A stretch of 64,000 bases of DNA from Streptomyces sp. XD-27 (GCF_030553055.1 NZ_CP130713.1:3224001-3288000); one strand, 5' to 3'; positions 24,505-33,303 are shown, counted from the first letter of the stretch. Notes: generated from the letters alone by a model not told the origin. A program made the numbers and translations.

Positions 24505-25431
24505 TCAGACCGCGGCCGGCTCGCGGTCGCCCGCCTGGGCGACGACGCCCGCGACGCGGCGCAGCTTCTTCATCGGGCCGAGCTCGCTCTCGTAGACCTT
24601 CTTCACACCATCCCCCAACGACTCCTCCACGACGCGGATGTCGCGGACCAGGCGCTGCAGGCCCTGCGGCTCGACGGACGCGGCCTGGTCCGAGCCCCAC
24701 ATCGCGCGGTCCAGGGTGATGTGGCGCTCGACGAAGACGGCGCCGAGGGCGACGGCGGCCAGCGTGGTCTGCAGACCGGTCTCGTGGCCGGAGTAGCCGA
24801 TCGGCACGTTCGGGTACTCGGCCTGCAGGGTGTTGATCACGCGCAGGTTCAGTTCCTCGGCCTTGGCCGGGTACGTCGAGGTGGCGTGGCACAGCAGGAT
24901 GTTCTCGCTGCCGAGCACCTCCACCGCGTGGCGGATCTGCTTCGGGGTGGACATGCCGGTCGACAGGATGATCGTGCGGCCGGTGGCGCGCAGCGCGCGC
25001 AGCAGCTCGTCGTCGGTCAGCGAGGCGGAGGCGACCTTGTGGGCCGGGAGGTCGAACTTCTCCAGGAAGGCGACGGCCTCGGTGTCCCACGGGGAGGCGA
25101 ACCAGTCGATGCCGCGCTTCTTGCAGTGCTCGTCGATGGCGCGGTACTCGTCCTCGCCGAACTCCACCCGGTGGCGGTAGTCGATGTACGTCATCCGGCC
25201 CCACGGCGTGTCGCGCTCGATGTCCCACTGGTCGCGCGGGGTGCAGATCTCCGGGGTGCGCTTCTGGAACTTGACCGCGTCGCAGCCGGCGTCGGCGGCC
25301 ACGTCGATCAGCTTGAACGCGTTCTCCAGGTCGCCGTTGTGGTTGATGCCGATCTCACCGGTGACGTAGACGGGCCGGCCGGGGCCGGCGATCTTCTGGC
25401 CGAGGGTGCGGAGGCGGATGTTGGAGCTCAC
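24505..25431 (-). CDS. neuB: N-acetylneuraminate/Kdn synthase family (NeuB-like)
   Basis: NeuB-family TIM barrel that condenses phosphoenolpyruvate with a mannose-type sugar to a nine-carbon ulosonic acid; 308 aa. Motifs: GEIGINHNGDLENAFKLID, VKFQKRTPEICTP, PWGRMTYIDYRHRVEFG, DWFASPWDTEAVAFLEKF, KVASASLTDDELLRALRATG, ILSTGMSTPKQI, LLCHATSTYPA, IGYSGHETGL, and VERHITLDRAMWGSDQAAS for metal and phosphate binding. It ends about 25 residues after the barrel, so the C-terminal SAF (antifreeze-like) domain seen in standard NeuB (about 345 aa) is absent. GTG 25431 has AAAGG 7 bases upstream. With the fused HAD phosphatase next door, the product may be Kdn made via Kdn-9-phosphate. Confidence 0.9.
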   Translation of the reverse strand: MSSNIRLRTLGQKIAGPGRPVYVTGEIGINHNGDLENAFKLIDVAADAGCDAVKFQKRTPEICTPRDQWDIERDTPWGRMTYIDYRHRVEFGEDEYRAIDEHCKKRGIDWFASPWDTEAVAFLEKFDLPAHKVASASLTDDELLRALRATGRTIILSTGMSTPKQIRHAVEVLGSENILLCHATSTYPAKAEELNLRVINTLQAEYPNVPIGYSGHETGLQTTLAAVALGAVFVERHITLDRAMWGSDQAASVEPQGLQRLVRDIRVVEESLGDGVKKVYESELGPMKKLRRVAGVVAQAGDREPAAV

Positions 25432-25570
25432 GTGAAACCTTTCGGGAGGTCCCGGCCGTTGGTGCGGCCGGGGCGGAACAGAGTCGATTGGGCTGCGCTG
25501 CGGCGCCTGGTGTGTGCGCGGTTCTGAGGTGCGCGCCGTTACTTGAGGGGGTGACGGTGAAGGCGCCCCG

Positions 25571-25604
25571 GACGTCGGGTCAGGGCCCCTGACGTCGGGT
25601 CAGG
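25571..25604. repeat. 20-bp-period direct repeat
   Basis: GACGTCGGGTCAGG occurs at 25571-25584 and 25591-25604, the second overlapping the stop of the neuA-HAD gene. The remainder of 25432-25599 shows no gene. Confidence 0.7.
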
Positions 25605-27089
25605 ACAGGTCCTTTCCGAGGAGCCACGCGGCGATCTCGCGGATCGCCCCGTGCCCTCCTGGTGTGGAGGTCACCGCTCGGGCGGCACCGCGCACCACGT
25701 CGTGCGCCGTGGCCACCGCCACCGGCCAACCGACCACGTCGAAGCACGACAAGTCGTTGACGTCGTTTCCGACATAGAGCACGCGCTCGGGGCGATGCCC
25801 TGCTCCTCGCACCACTGCTTCAGTGCGAGATCCTTGCGGTCGATGCCGTGCAGCACGGGGATGCCGAGCTTGCGCGCACGCGCGGCGACGACCGGGTTCT
25901 GCTCCGTGGACAGGATCAGCAGCGCCAGCCCCGCGCGGCGCAGCGCGGCGATGCCGAGTCCGTCGCCGCGGTGCACGGCGACCAGTTCCCGTCCGTCGGA
26001 GTCGATCAGCACCCTGTCGTCGGTCTGGGTGCCGTCGAAGTCGATGACCACCGCGTCGATGTCGTCGCGGGTGGGGAGGCTGCCGGGGCGCGGGGCGTCC
26101 AGCAGCGGTGCGAGGGCGCGGGCGCGCGCCAGGTCGTGCGGATCGTCGATCTCCAGCACGCGGGCGGCGTCGGTGCGCACCAGGGCGGTACGGCCGAAGA
26201 AGCGGTGCTTCTCGGTACGGAAGCCGTCGACGCGCATGGCGTACGCGGCGCCGGTCTCCAGCAGGTCCTGGGGGCGGTCCTGGCGGCGGGGGCGGAAGGA
26301 CTTGTCGTGGTTGACGCCGTAGCCGCCTTCGGCGGCAGGGGGCACGACGGGGGGCCCGGCGACGGCGGAGGCCGGGGAGGCGCCGATGGCGTCCTCGCCG
26401 GTGCCGACGGGGCCGGTGGCCGCGCCGGTGGCACCGGTGCCGGTGTTCTGTGCCGCCCCGGCGGATCCGTCCGCGACGCCCGTCGAGCCGGCCCCGGCGC
26501 GCCGCGCCGCCGCCGGTACGGCTCCCGCCGGAGCCGTCGACCGCGCGCTCGGGACACCGCCGGAAGCCGTGCCCGGCGCGGGCGTCACCGGGTACGCCGT
26601 CGTGCCGTACGCGGCGAAGCCGCCGTCGTCCGCCGCGTCGCGCCAGACGAAGCCGTGGAAGGGGGCCACGGTCAGCGCGCTGTCGGCCCCGTCCTCCAGC
26701 ACCGCCGCCGCGACGCCGTCCACGTCCTCCCGGACGATGAACGGGCTGGTGCACTGCACCAGCAGCACGACCTCGGCGGTGGTCCGGTGCCTGCTCTCGA
26801 ACGCGTCCAGCGCGTGCAGGACGGCGGCCTCGCTGGTGGCCGTGTCGCCCGCGATGTCGGTGGGGCGCTGGATGACCTCGGCGCCCGCGCCCCGCGCGGC
26901 GGCGGCGATCCCCGCGTCGTCGGTCGAGACGATCACGTCCGTCACCAGGCGGCTCGCGCGGCACTCGCGGACGGCGCGGGCGACCAGCGGCACACCCCCC
27001 ACGGAGGCGAGGTTCTTGGCGGGCACGCCCTTGGATCCGCCGCGGGCGGGGATCACGGCGACGACGCGCCGCTCGGGGACGGTCGGCAT
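25600..27089 (-). pseudogene. neuA: CMP-nonulosonate cytidylyltransferase fused to KdsC-type HAD phosphatase, one-base frameshift
   Basis: Two-domain enzyme, about 496 aa when one base is restored. Residues about 8-300: NeuA-type cytidylyltransferase with AVIPARGGSKGVPAKNLA, VIVSTDDAGIA, LLVQCTSPF and GVNHDKSFRPRRQDRPQD. Residues about 345-496: HAD type C0 domain with DFDGTQTDD (both Asp of DxD), LILSTEQN, DRKDLALKQWC and, after the break, YVGNDVNDLSCF. The frame breaks at GIAP; one extra C in the C4 run (plus-strand G4, 25789-25792) restores ERVLYVGNDVND. The layout resembles vertebrate CMAS. An Ala/Gly/Pro/Thr-rich insert of about 80 residues separates TAYPVT from GGYGVNHDKS. ATG 27089 has GAAGGAG 6 bases upstream. 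Role: dephosphorylate and CMP-activate the NeuB product. Confidence 0.87.
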
Positions 27090-27125
27090 TGCGGCTCCTT
27101 CGAGGCCGTCGGGGCGGCTCACAGC

Positions 27126-27605
27126 GCCTCCCCGGTACGGCCGGTGACGGGGGCGACACGCGGAACGCCGGGGCGGTGTTCGCCTGGGCGGTGTCCGCCG
27201 CGCGCGCCTTCCTGCTGGGTGTGACGGCTGCTCGCGGCGCCGCCCAGGCGGCGGATGATGAGTGCCACGCGCCGCACGCCGTGGCGGTACGCGCCGCGCG
27301 CGCCCTGCCGCCAGGGCTGCGGGGAGTGCGAGGGCTGTCGCGGCTGGCGGAGCCGCCAGGCGCGTCGGGGCTGGGCGAGCTCAACGCGCTGGGCGGACTG
27401 GTCGGGCCGGGCGGGCCGGGGCTCAGCGCGCTGGCCGGGCTGAGCGGGCTGGGCGAACTGGCCGAGCTGCCCCAGCCACTCGTACGGCCCGTACCCGCCC
27501 GGCTGCCCGGGATGTCCGCGCCACCCGGCGCCGCGGCCGGTCACAGCTCCCCCATCCGGCGGATGACGGGCGCCACGCGCTGCACGCCGTGGCGGTACGC
27601 GCCGC
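27126..27605 (-). repeat. Three decaying copies of a C-terminal coding segment
   Basis: The end of the DUF6716 gene (about 27547-27605, GAYRHGVQRVAPVIRR) is echoed at about 27248-27302 (GAYRHGVRRVALIIRR, another frame) and more faintly at about 27126-27176 (RPGVPRVAPVTGRTGEAL). Between the copies (27310-27530) is a GCTGGGCGG-rich stretch that reads on the minus strand as GQLGQFAQPAQPGQ. This 451-bp gap between neuA and the DUF6716 gene holds no convincing complete gene. Confidence 0.65.
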
Positions 27606-28911
27606 GCGCCGCCTCCCGCATCGTGTTGCGGACGACGCGCCGCAGTCCGCTGGGCGCGGCGTCCCCGGTGGGCGCGCCGGGCCGCGGGGTGCCGTCGGGC
27701 TGGAAGCCGTACCGGCCGAGGATGCGCGGCAGATAGCCGGGCGCGGTGGTCGGCGTGTAGTACGGGGCCGGCGGCGGCAGCTCGGCGGCGGCGGCCAGCT
27801 CGGCGACCCGCTCGCGCGCCGCGTCGAAGGCGGTCCCGTAGCTCCCACCGGCGCACACGCCCTGCCGGGCGACCCACTCCGGGTCGGGCTTCGGCAGGTG
27901 GCCCGCGTCGAGCTCGTCCCAGGAGGCCAGGCAGCCGGAGCCCAGGAAGTGGTGGTTGCCGAGCACCTCGCGGATGCCCAGGTCGGTGAGGACGGCGGTC
28001 GGGATGCCGCGGTGCAGCGACTCCAGGGCCGCGGTCGAACTGACCGTCACCAGCAGGTCGGCGGTGTCCAGGACCTCGCCCATGTTGCCGTAGGAGAGGC
28101 GGAAGTTGGGCGGGGCGCCGCCCTCGATCCTGGCCGCCAGCTTCTGGTACGGCAGTTCCTCGATGTGCGTGGTGTGCTCGCCGGGCCTGCTGCGCAGCTT
28201 CATCAGCACCTCGCGGTCGGGGTGCTTGCGGGCGTGTTCCACGGCGCGGCGCAGCAGGTACGTACGGTCGGCGCGGTTGTCGGGGACGGACGGCTGGACG
28301 GCGAAGACGACGGTGCCGCCCGGATACGTACGGCTCTTGCGCGCCTCCGGGGCGTACGGTGCGCCGCCGAGGAAGGGCAGGGCGCACTCCACGACGCTGC
28401 CGGGGTCGGCGCCGACGCCGCGGTAGACCGCGCGGAACCGGTCGGCGTCGTAGGCGGAGTTCGCCAGCACGACATCGGCGCCGTGCCGCAGCAGCAGGCC
28501 GTCGGCGAGCTTCTCGTAGACGACGCCGACGTAGCCGGTGACGACGACGGGGCGGCGGGCCGCCGCGGCATCCGCGGCGGGTGCCTGCCAGGCCCGCGCC
28601 AGTCCGTGCAGCATCGCCTGCACGGCCCCGCCGACGCACGACAGTACGATCACGTCGTACGACGAACGGCTGACGGCCTGTACGAACTCCGCGCCCGTGA
28701 CCTCGCGCAGCGACTGCGCCCGCACTCCCACCTCGGCGAGCTGACGCACCGTCGGCGTCGCCCGGCCGCGCAGCAGGAAGCCGTCCAGCCGGGTGTCGTC
28801 CTGATCATCCGACGAAACCAGGCGGTGCGCGGTGAGCGCGCCCCACTTCCACCGGGTGTCGGAGTCGGCGAGCACTGCTGCGCGCAAGGGGGAATTCGTA
28901 CGAGTGGGCAC
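27541..28911 (-). CDS. DUF6716-type putative glycosyltransferase
   Basis: Protein of 456 aa matching, as I recognise it, the DUF6716 family of putative glycosyltransferases found in actinobacterial wall-polymer loci. The start region SPLRAAVLADSDTRWKWGALTA is typical. Later segments VVVTGYVGVVYEKLADGLLLR, DVVLANSAYDADRFR, PYQKLAARIEGGAPPNFRLSYGNMGEVLDTADLLVTVSSTAALESLHRG and TAVLTDLGIREVLGNHHFLGSG look like a GT-B C-terminal half. GTG 28911 is preferred to TTG 28950: it has no Shine-Dalgarno but a TACCGT hexamer ends exactly 7 bases before it, as at the divergent GT2 gene. It probably extends the nonulosonic-acid polymer. Confidence 0.78.
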   Translation of the reverse strand: MPTRTNSPLRAAVLADSDTRWKWGALTAHRLVSSDDQDDTRLDGFLLRGRATPTVRQLAEVGVRAQSLREVTGAEFVQAVSRSSYDVIVLSCVGGAVQAMLHGLARAWQAPAADAAAARRPVVVTGYVGVVYEKLADGLLLRHGADVVLANSAYDADRFRAVYRGVGADPGSVVECALPFLGGAPYAPEARKSRTYPGGTVVFAVQPSVPDNRADRTYLLRRAVEHARKHPDREVLMKLRSRPGEHTTHIEELPYQKLAARIEGGAPPNFRLSYGNMGEVLDTADLLVTVSSTAALESLHRGIPTAVLTDLGIREVLGNHHFLGSGCLASWDELDAGHLPKPDPEWVARQGVCAGGSYGTAFDAARERVAELAAAAELPPPAPYYTPTTAPGYLPRILGRYGFQPDGTPRPGAPTGDAAPSGLRRVVRNTMREAARGAYRHGVQRVAPVIRRMGEL

Positions 28912-29098
28912 GTCGCCGACGGTAGGAAGCGATTCCGATTCTCCGCCCAACGCAGGTGCAACAAACGGTTAACAGCACGTCGACGCTTGGCGAAGCGGCA
29001 GGCCGGAGCGTCGGGTTAACCATTCTGACGTTCTTCGTTCACCTTCAGGTACACCACAGGTCAAGACGAATGCCAGACGGCGACCTACCGTCACCCGA
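28912..29098. promoter_or_regulatory. Divergent pair of leaderless-type promoters
   Basis: Between the DUF6716 gene (minus) and the GT2 gene (plus). On each strand the sequence CCTACCGTC occurs with TACCGT ending 7 bases before a GTG start (minus: complement of 28919-28924; plus: 29086-29091). Neither start has a Shine-Dalgarno. The identical hexamer and spacing suggest the same sigma factor and leaderless mRNAs. No clear -35 match is seen. Confidence 0.6.
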
Positions 29099-30076
29099 GT
29101 GGTTAAGCTCTCCGTCATCGTGCCGTTCTACAACGTGCAGACCTATGCCCCTGACACCCTGCGAAGTCTGCGTGCGAACGCACGCGACGACTTCGAATTC
29201 ATTCTCGTGGACGACTGCTCGGCCGACGAAACGCCGGAGATCCTGGAGCGCGCCGAGCGCGAGCTGCCGGGGGCGGTCCTGGTGCGGCACGAGAGGAACG
29301 GCGGGCTCGCCACCGCGCGCAACACCGGACTGGACGCGGCGAGCGGCGAGTACCTCACGTTCCTCGACGGCGACGACTGGCTCGCGCCGGGCTACTACGA
29401 GCAACTCCTCGAGGTGATCGAGGACTTGGGCGTGGACTTCGTCCGTACGGACCACGTCCAGTGCACCGCCCGCGCGCGCACGATCCACCGGGTGCCGGTG
29501 GGCCGCCGCGGCGTGGTGATGAACCCGCGCGACGCCATCCTCCCCGCCGACCGCTCGACGTCCGTCGACTACGCCTACGCCTGGGCGGGCATGTACCACC
29601 GCCGGCTGGCGGACGACGGCCTGCTGCATTTCACGCACGGCCTGCGCACCGCCGAGGACCGGCCGTGGATCTGGCGGCTGCACCGCGAGGCGCGCAGCTT
29701 CGCGGTGGTCGGGCTGCTGGGCGTGTTCTACCGGCGCGGCGTCGCCTCTTCGCTCACCCAGATCGGCGACGTACGGCAACTCGACTTCATCCGCGCATTC
29801 GATCAGGTTATCGAGGAAACCGCCCGGGATCAGGAGGCGGATAAACTCCTTCCGAAAGCCGTCCGAACATATTGCGCCATCATCTCGCACCATCTGGGCA
29901 ATATCGAAAGATTCGAACCCGCGGTCGCCCGCAAGCTGCGCACCATGAGCGCGGCGGCGATGAAGCGCATGCCGCAGGACATACTGAAAGACGCGCTGAA
30001 CTCCATGGACTACGAGCGTGCCGCACGGCTCAGGCGGCTCCGCCGCAGGCCCGTGGCCGGAGAGGTGGCGGCCTGA
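29099..30076 (+). CDS. Family 2 glycosyltransferase
   Basis: Cytoplasmic GT-A glycosyltransferase, 325 aa, using a nucleotide-sugar donor. LSVIVPFYNVQTYAPDTLRS at the N-terminus, FILVDDCSADETPEI (first Asp pair), NGGLATARNTGLDAASGEYL and FLDGDDWL (the DxD metal site, residues about 89-96) are classical. Residues 160-200 (AWAGMYHRRL, TAEDRPWIWRLH) form the acceptor side with an ED pair. GTG 29099 is the start, with no Shine-Dalgarno; see the leaderless promoter. Its stop overlaps the next gene by one base (TGATG), so it heads the operon GT2-polysialyltransferase-acyltransferase. Confidence 0.9.
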   Translation: MVKLSVIVPFYNVQTYAPDTLRSLRANARDDFEFILVDDCSADETPEILERAERELPGAVLVRHERNGGLATARNTGLDAASGEYLTFLDGDDWLAPGYYEQLLEVIEDLGVDFVRTDHVQCTARARTIHRVPVGRRGVVMNPRDAILPADRSTSVDYAYAWAGMYHRRLADDGLLHFTHGLRTAEDRPWIWRLHREARSFAVVGLLGVFYRRGVASSLTQIGDVRQLDFIRAFDQVIEETARDQEADKLLPKAVRTYCAIISHHLGNIERFEPAVARKLRTMSAAAMKRMPQDILKDALNSMDYERAARLRRLRRRPVAGEVAA

Positions 30077-31479
30077 TGCCCGCGCGCGGCGCACGCAAGC
30101 GCACCCAGATCTTCTTCGCCTCCACCCTCTACGGCGCCGCCACCCTGGCCGCCGCGCTGGACGCGGACCTCTTCGAGCCGGCCGACCGCAGACTGCTGCT
30201 GATCAGCAACAACGCCGCGACGCCGGAGACCACTCCGGCGCTGGACGAGATGCCGGGCTTCGATCGGCTGCGGGACCGGTTCGACGGGCTGCTGTCGTGG
30301 AACGAAACGATCCGCCCGTTCCACCCGGGCGGCTGGTCGCCGCGCGCCAACGACGTCCCGCTGTGGGAGCGGCACCTGCGGCTGCTGTGGGGGCTGGGCG
30401 ACGACACGGTCGAACTGGCCGTGGAGTCCATCCAGGTGGCCCCGGCGCTCTCCCTCGCCAAGCTCTTCCCCGACTCCCCGCTCGACGTCTACGCCGACGG
30501 GCTGATGAGCTACGGCCCGACCCGCAACAAGCTCGACCCGCTGGTCGGCACCCGTATCCGGCGGCTGCTCCATCTGGACCTGGTGCCGGGGCTCAAGCCG
30601 CTGCTGCTCACCGAGTTCGGCGTCGAGGCGGAGATCATCCCCACCGACGCCTTCGCCAAGACGCTCGCCGAACTGTCCCACGCGGCCCCGCAGACGCCGG
30701 AGCTGGACGCGCTGGGCGCGGCGGCCGAGCGGCCGGTCCTGCTGCTGGGCCAGTACCTGTCCGCGCTGGACATCCTCACCCCCGAGGAAGAGGAGCGGCT
30801 GCACGTCCGCATGCTGCGCGGCGCGTACGCGCTCGGCCACCGCAACATCGTCTTCAAGCCGCACCCCACCGCCCCCGCCCGCTGGTCGCGGATGCTGGAG
30901 AAGGAGGCCGGGGAGCTGGGCGCCGAGCTGACCGTGCTGGACGCGCCGGTCCTGGCCGAGGTGCTCTACCAGCGGCTGCGCCCGACGCTGGTGGTCGGCT
31001 GCTTCTCCACCGCGCTGCTCACCGCGACCGCGTTCTACGGCCTGCCCGCCGCCCGGATCGGCACCGAGGTGCTGCTGGAGCGGCTGACCCCGTATCAGAA
31101 CAGCAACCGGGTGCCCGTCACGATCGTCGACGCGCTGCTGCCGGACCTGGAGGACCGCGCGGCGGTCACCGGCTGGACGCCCACGGACGGCGAGCGCACG
31201 GCGCGCGAGGCGGACCTGACCGGCCTGGTCACGGCGGTCGGCTTCGCGATGCAGGCGCAGATCTACCCGACCCTGCGGCCCGCCGCCGAGCGCTATCTCA
31301 GCAGGCGCCTCGACGCGAACACCTGGCGCTACTTCAAGCGGCGCCGGCTGACCGCGCTGGCCCTGCCGGGCGCGGTCCCCTCCCAGCTGTCGTTCGTCTC
31401 CCGCAACGAGACGGTCCGCCGCGTCGCCCGCCGCGCCCGCGCCGTCCAGCGCAAGATCAAGAAGAAGACCACCCAGTGA
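30076..31479 (+). CDS. Alpha-2,8-polysialyltransferase-family protein
   Basis: Protein of 467 aa resembling the bacterial POLYST (alpha-2,8-polysialyltransferase) family. The N-terminus TQIFFASTLYGAATLAAALDADLF, the middle PLDVYADGLMSYGPTRNKLD and VLLLGQYLSALDILTPEEE, the donor-site segment IVFKPHPTAPARWSRML (the KPHP motif) and VVGCFSTALLTATAFYGLPAARIG (the S/T pair) are the conserved points. It should transfer nonulosonic-acid units from CMP donors onto the growing wall polymer. The Arg/Lys-rich tail (RKIKKKTTQ) suggests membrane contact. ATG 30076 overlaps the GT2 stop, and its own TGA overlaps the GTG of the acyltransferase (GTGA). Confidence 0.82.
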   Translation: MPARGARKRTQIFFASTLYGAATLAAALDADLFEPADRRLLLISNNAATPETTPALDEMPGFDRLRDRFDGLLSWNETIRPFHPGGWSPRANDVPLWERHLRLLWGLGDDTVELAVESIQVAPALSLAKLFPDSPLDVYADGLMSYGPTRNKLDPLVGTRIRRLLHLDLVPGLKPLLLTEFGVEAEIIPTDAFAKTLAELSHAAPQTPELDALGAAAERPVLLLGQYLSALDILTPEEEERLHVRMLRGAYALGHRNIVFKPHPTAPARWSRMLEKEAGELGAELTVLDAPVLAEVLYQRLRPTLVVGCFSTALLTATAFYGLPAARIGTEVLLERLTPYQNSNRVPVTIVDALLPDLEDRAAVTGWTPTDGERTAREADLTGLVTAVGFAMQAQIYPTLRPAAERYLSRRLDANTWRYFKRRRLTALALPGAVPSQLSFVSRNETVRRVARRARAVQRKIKKKTTQ

Positions 31480-32644
31480 CAGCTCCCAGCAACACACTCC
31501 CGACACCCCGCCCGGGAGTGACCGAAACGCCGGAACAGACGGAGATACGGCAGGGGGCGCGCGGCTCCAAGAGCGCGCCCCTGCCCGGCCCGCCGCCCGG
31601 CTCCGCGCCCTGGACGGGCTGCGCCTGCTCGCCGCCCTCATGGTCGCCGCCTACCACTACGGCGGCCGCGGCGGCGAGATCTCCCACGCGTGGGGCAGCT
31701 CGCCGCGCGACCAGTTCCCCACCGCCTCCGGCTACTTCGCGTACGGCTGCCTGGGCGTCCAGATCTTCTTCGTCATCAGCGGCTTCGTGATCTGCATGAG
31801 CGGGTGGGGGCGGCCGCTGCGCGGCTTCTTCGCCTCCCGCGTCTCCCGCCTCCTCCCCGCCTACTGGGCGGCGATCCTCCTGGTCACCGCCGTCTTCGCG
31901 CTCCCCTGGGTCACGTACAAGACGGTCTCCGCGAGCGACACGCTCCTGAACCTCACGATGATTCAGCAGCCGCTGGGCGCGGACCGGGTGCTCGGGGTCT
32001 GCTGGACCCTCTGGGCGGAACTCCGCTTCTACGCGCTCTTCGCGCTCTTCGTGGTGCTGCCGGGCGCCAGCCGCCACCGGGTGGTGCTGTTCTGCGCCGT
32101 GTGGACCCTGGCCGCGGCCCTGGCGGACGCCACCGACGAATCGTTTCTTCAGACCGTCCTGATGCCCGAGTACGCCCCGTACTTCATCGGCGGCATCGGC
32201 CTGTACCTGATCCACCGCTTCGGCCACGACGCGCTGGCCTGGGGCATCGTGGGCCTGAGCTTCCTGGTCGGCCAGCACTACGCGGTCGCCGGGCTCTGGC
32301 ACCCCTCCGGCGCGGGCTCCTTCTCCCACCGCAGCCAGCTCGGCATCATCGCCGTGGTGGCGTTCGGCTACCTGGCGGTGGCCCTGGTCGCGTGCGGCAG
32401 GCTCCAGTGGGCGAACTGGCGCTGGCTGTCGGTCGCGGGCGCGCTGACGTACCCGTTCTACCTGGTCCACGAGCACCTGGGCTGGGTGGCGGTCGAGGCC
32501 CTCCACCGCCATCTGGGCATCCCGTCGTACGCGACGTTCGCGCTGACCATCGCGCTGATGCTGCTGCTGGCGTGGCTGCTGTACCGGTTCGTCGAGCAGC
32601 GGCTCACCCCCCTGCTGAAACGGGCGCTCGCGCCGGCACGCTGA
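31476..32644 (+). pseudogene. Acyltransferase-3 membrane protein, one-base frameshift near start
   Basis: Integral-membrane O-acyltransferase (acyltransferase 3 / OafA type), about 389 aa when repaired; it would acetylate the sugar polymer. GTG 31476 overlaps the polysialyltransferase stop, then the frame runs MTAPSNTLPTPRPG to a G5 run at 31553-31557; with one G added it continues into the conserved RLRALDGLRLLAALMVAAYH (catalytic His). Later come LGVQIFFVISGFVICMSGWG, FFASRVSRLLPAYWAA and a final RFVEQRL, with about ten hydrophobic segments. As read, the continuous frame starts only at ATG 31640 and would lack the first membrane residues. It ends 2 bp from the convergent TetR gene. Confidence 0.85.
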
Positions 32645-32646
32645 GC

Positions 32647-33303
32647 TCAGGCCCGCCGGGCCGACGGCAGCAGGGTCGCCTCGATGCCCGCGATGATCGC
32701 GCGCAGCCCCTCCTCGAAGCGCTCCTCGTAGTCCAGGAACAGGTCCGCGCCCGCCGCCGCGGCCAGCGGGTAGTCCGCGCCGATGCGTTCCGCCCGCTGG
32801 TCGACGTCGTACCCGGGGGTGACGCGTTCGCCGGGCGCGGACCGGACCGCCTGCTCCTCGGTCACGAAGCCGAGGGTGAAGGTGTACGCGATGAAGGACG
32901 CGCGCGCGGCGGCGCTCGGGGTGAAGCCCGCGTCGACCAGGACGCGCAGGTGGGTCTCCATCGCGGCGGCGTGGCCGGTGTCGGTGAACCGGGTGCCGCC
33001 GAAGACCTTGGCGCCGTCGCGATACCGCAGCAGGGCGTCGCGCAGGCCGCGCTGGGTCCGGGCGAGCTGTTCCTGCCAGGTGGCGGCGGGGGCCATGGGG
33101 GTGCGGGTCATCTCGCGGTAGACGGCGGTGGCCATCTCGTCCAGCAGTTCGCCCTTGTTCTTGAAGTGCCAGTAGAGCGCGGGCGCCTGGACGTTCAGCT
33201 CCTTGGCGATGCGGCGCAGGGTGAGCCCGTCCAGCCCCACCTCGTTGAGCAGCCGCAGCGCGGTGTCCACCACCAGGGCGCGGTCCAGTCGCGTCGTCGC
33301 CAT
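32647..33303 (-). CDS. TetR-family repressor
   Basis: TetR-type regulator, 218 aa, with the DNA-binding domain at residues about 8-55 (TALRLLNEVGLDGLTLRRIA and VQAPALYWHFKNKGELL) and a TetR_C-type ligand domain of about 150 residues. The helix-turn-helix is close to classical TetR. ATG 33303. It is divergent from an FAD monooxygenase, and two 15-bp palindromes lie in the 98-bp gap, one overlapping a TTGACA -35-like element and one the monooxygenase ribosome-binding site. It very likely represses both genes until an aromatic or polyketide-like ligand binds. Confidence 0.92.
   Translation of the reverse strand: MATTRLDRALVVDTALRLLNEVGLDGLTLRRIAKELNVQAPALYWHFKNKGELLDEMATAVYREMTRTPMAPAATWQEQLARTQRGLRDALLRYRDGAKVFGGTRFTDTGHAAAMETHLRVLVDAGFTPSAAARASFIAYTFTLGFVTEEQAVRSAPGERVTPGYDVDQRAERIGADYPLAAAAGADLFLDYEERFEEGLRAIIAGIEATLLPSARRA

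Noticed and set aside
27089..27736. Plus-strand Ala/Leu/Gly-rich frame (LSALAGLSGLGELAEL) in the neuA-DUF6716 gap
   Set aside because: It continues antisense into the DUF6716 gene, has no start signal, and its repeats are explained by the slippage-prone DNA.
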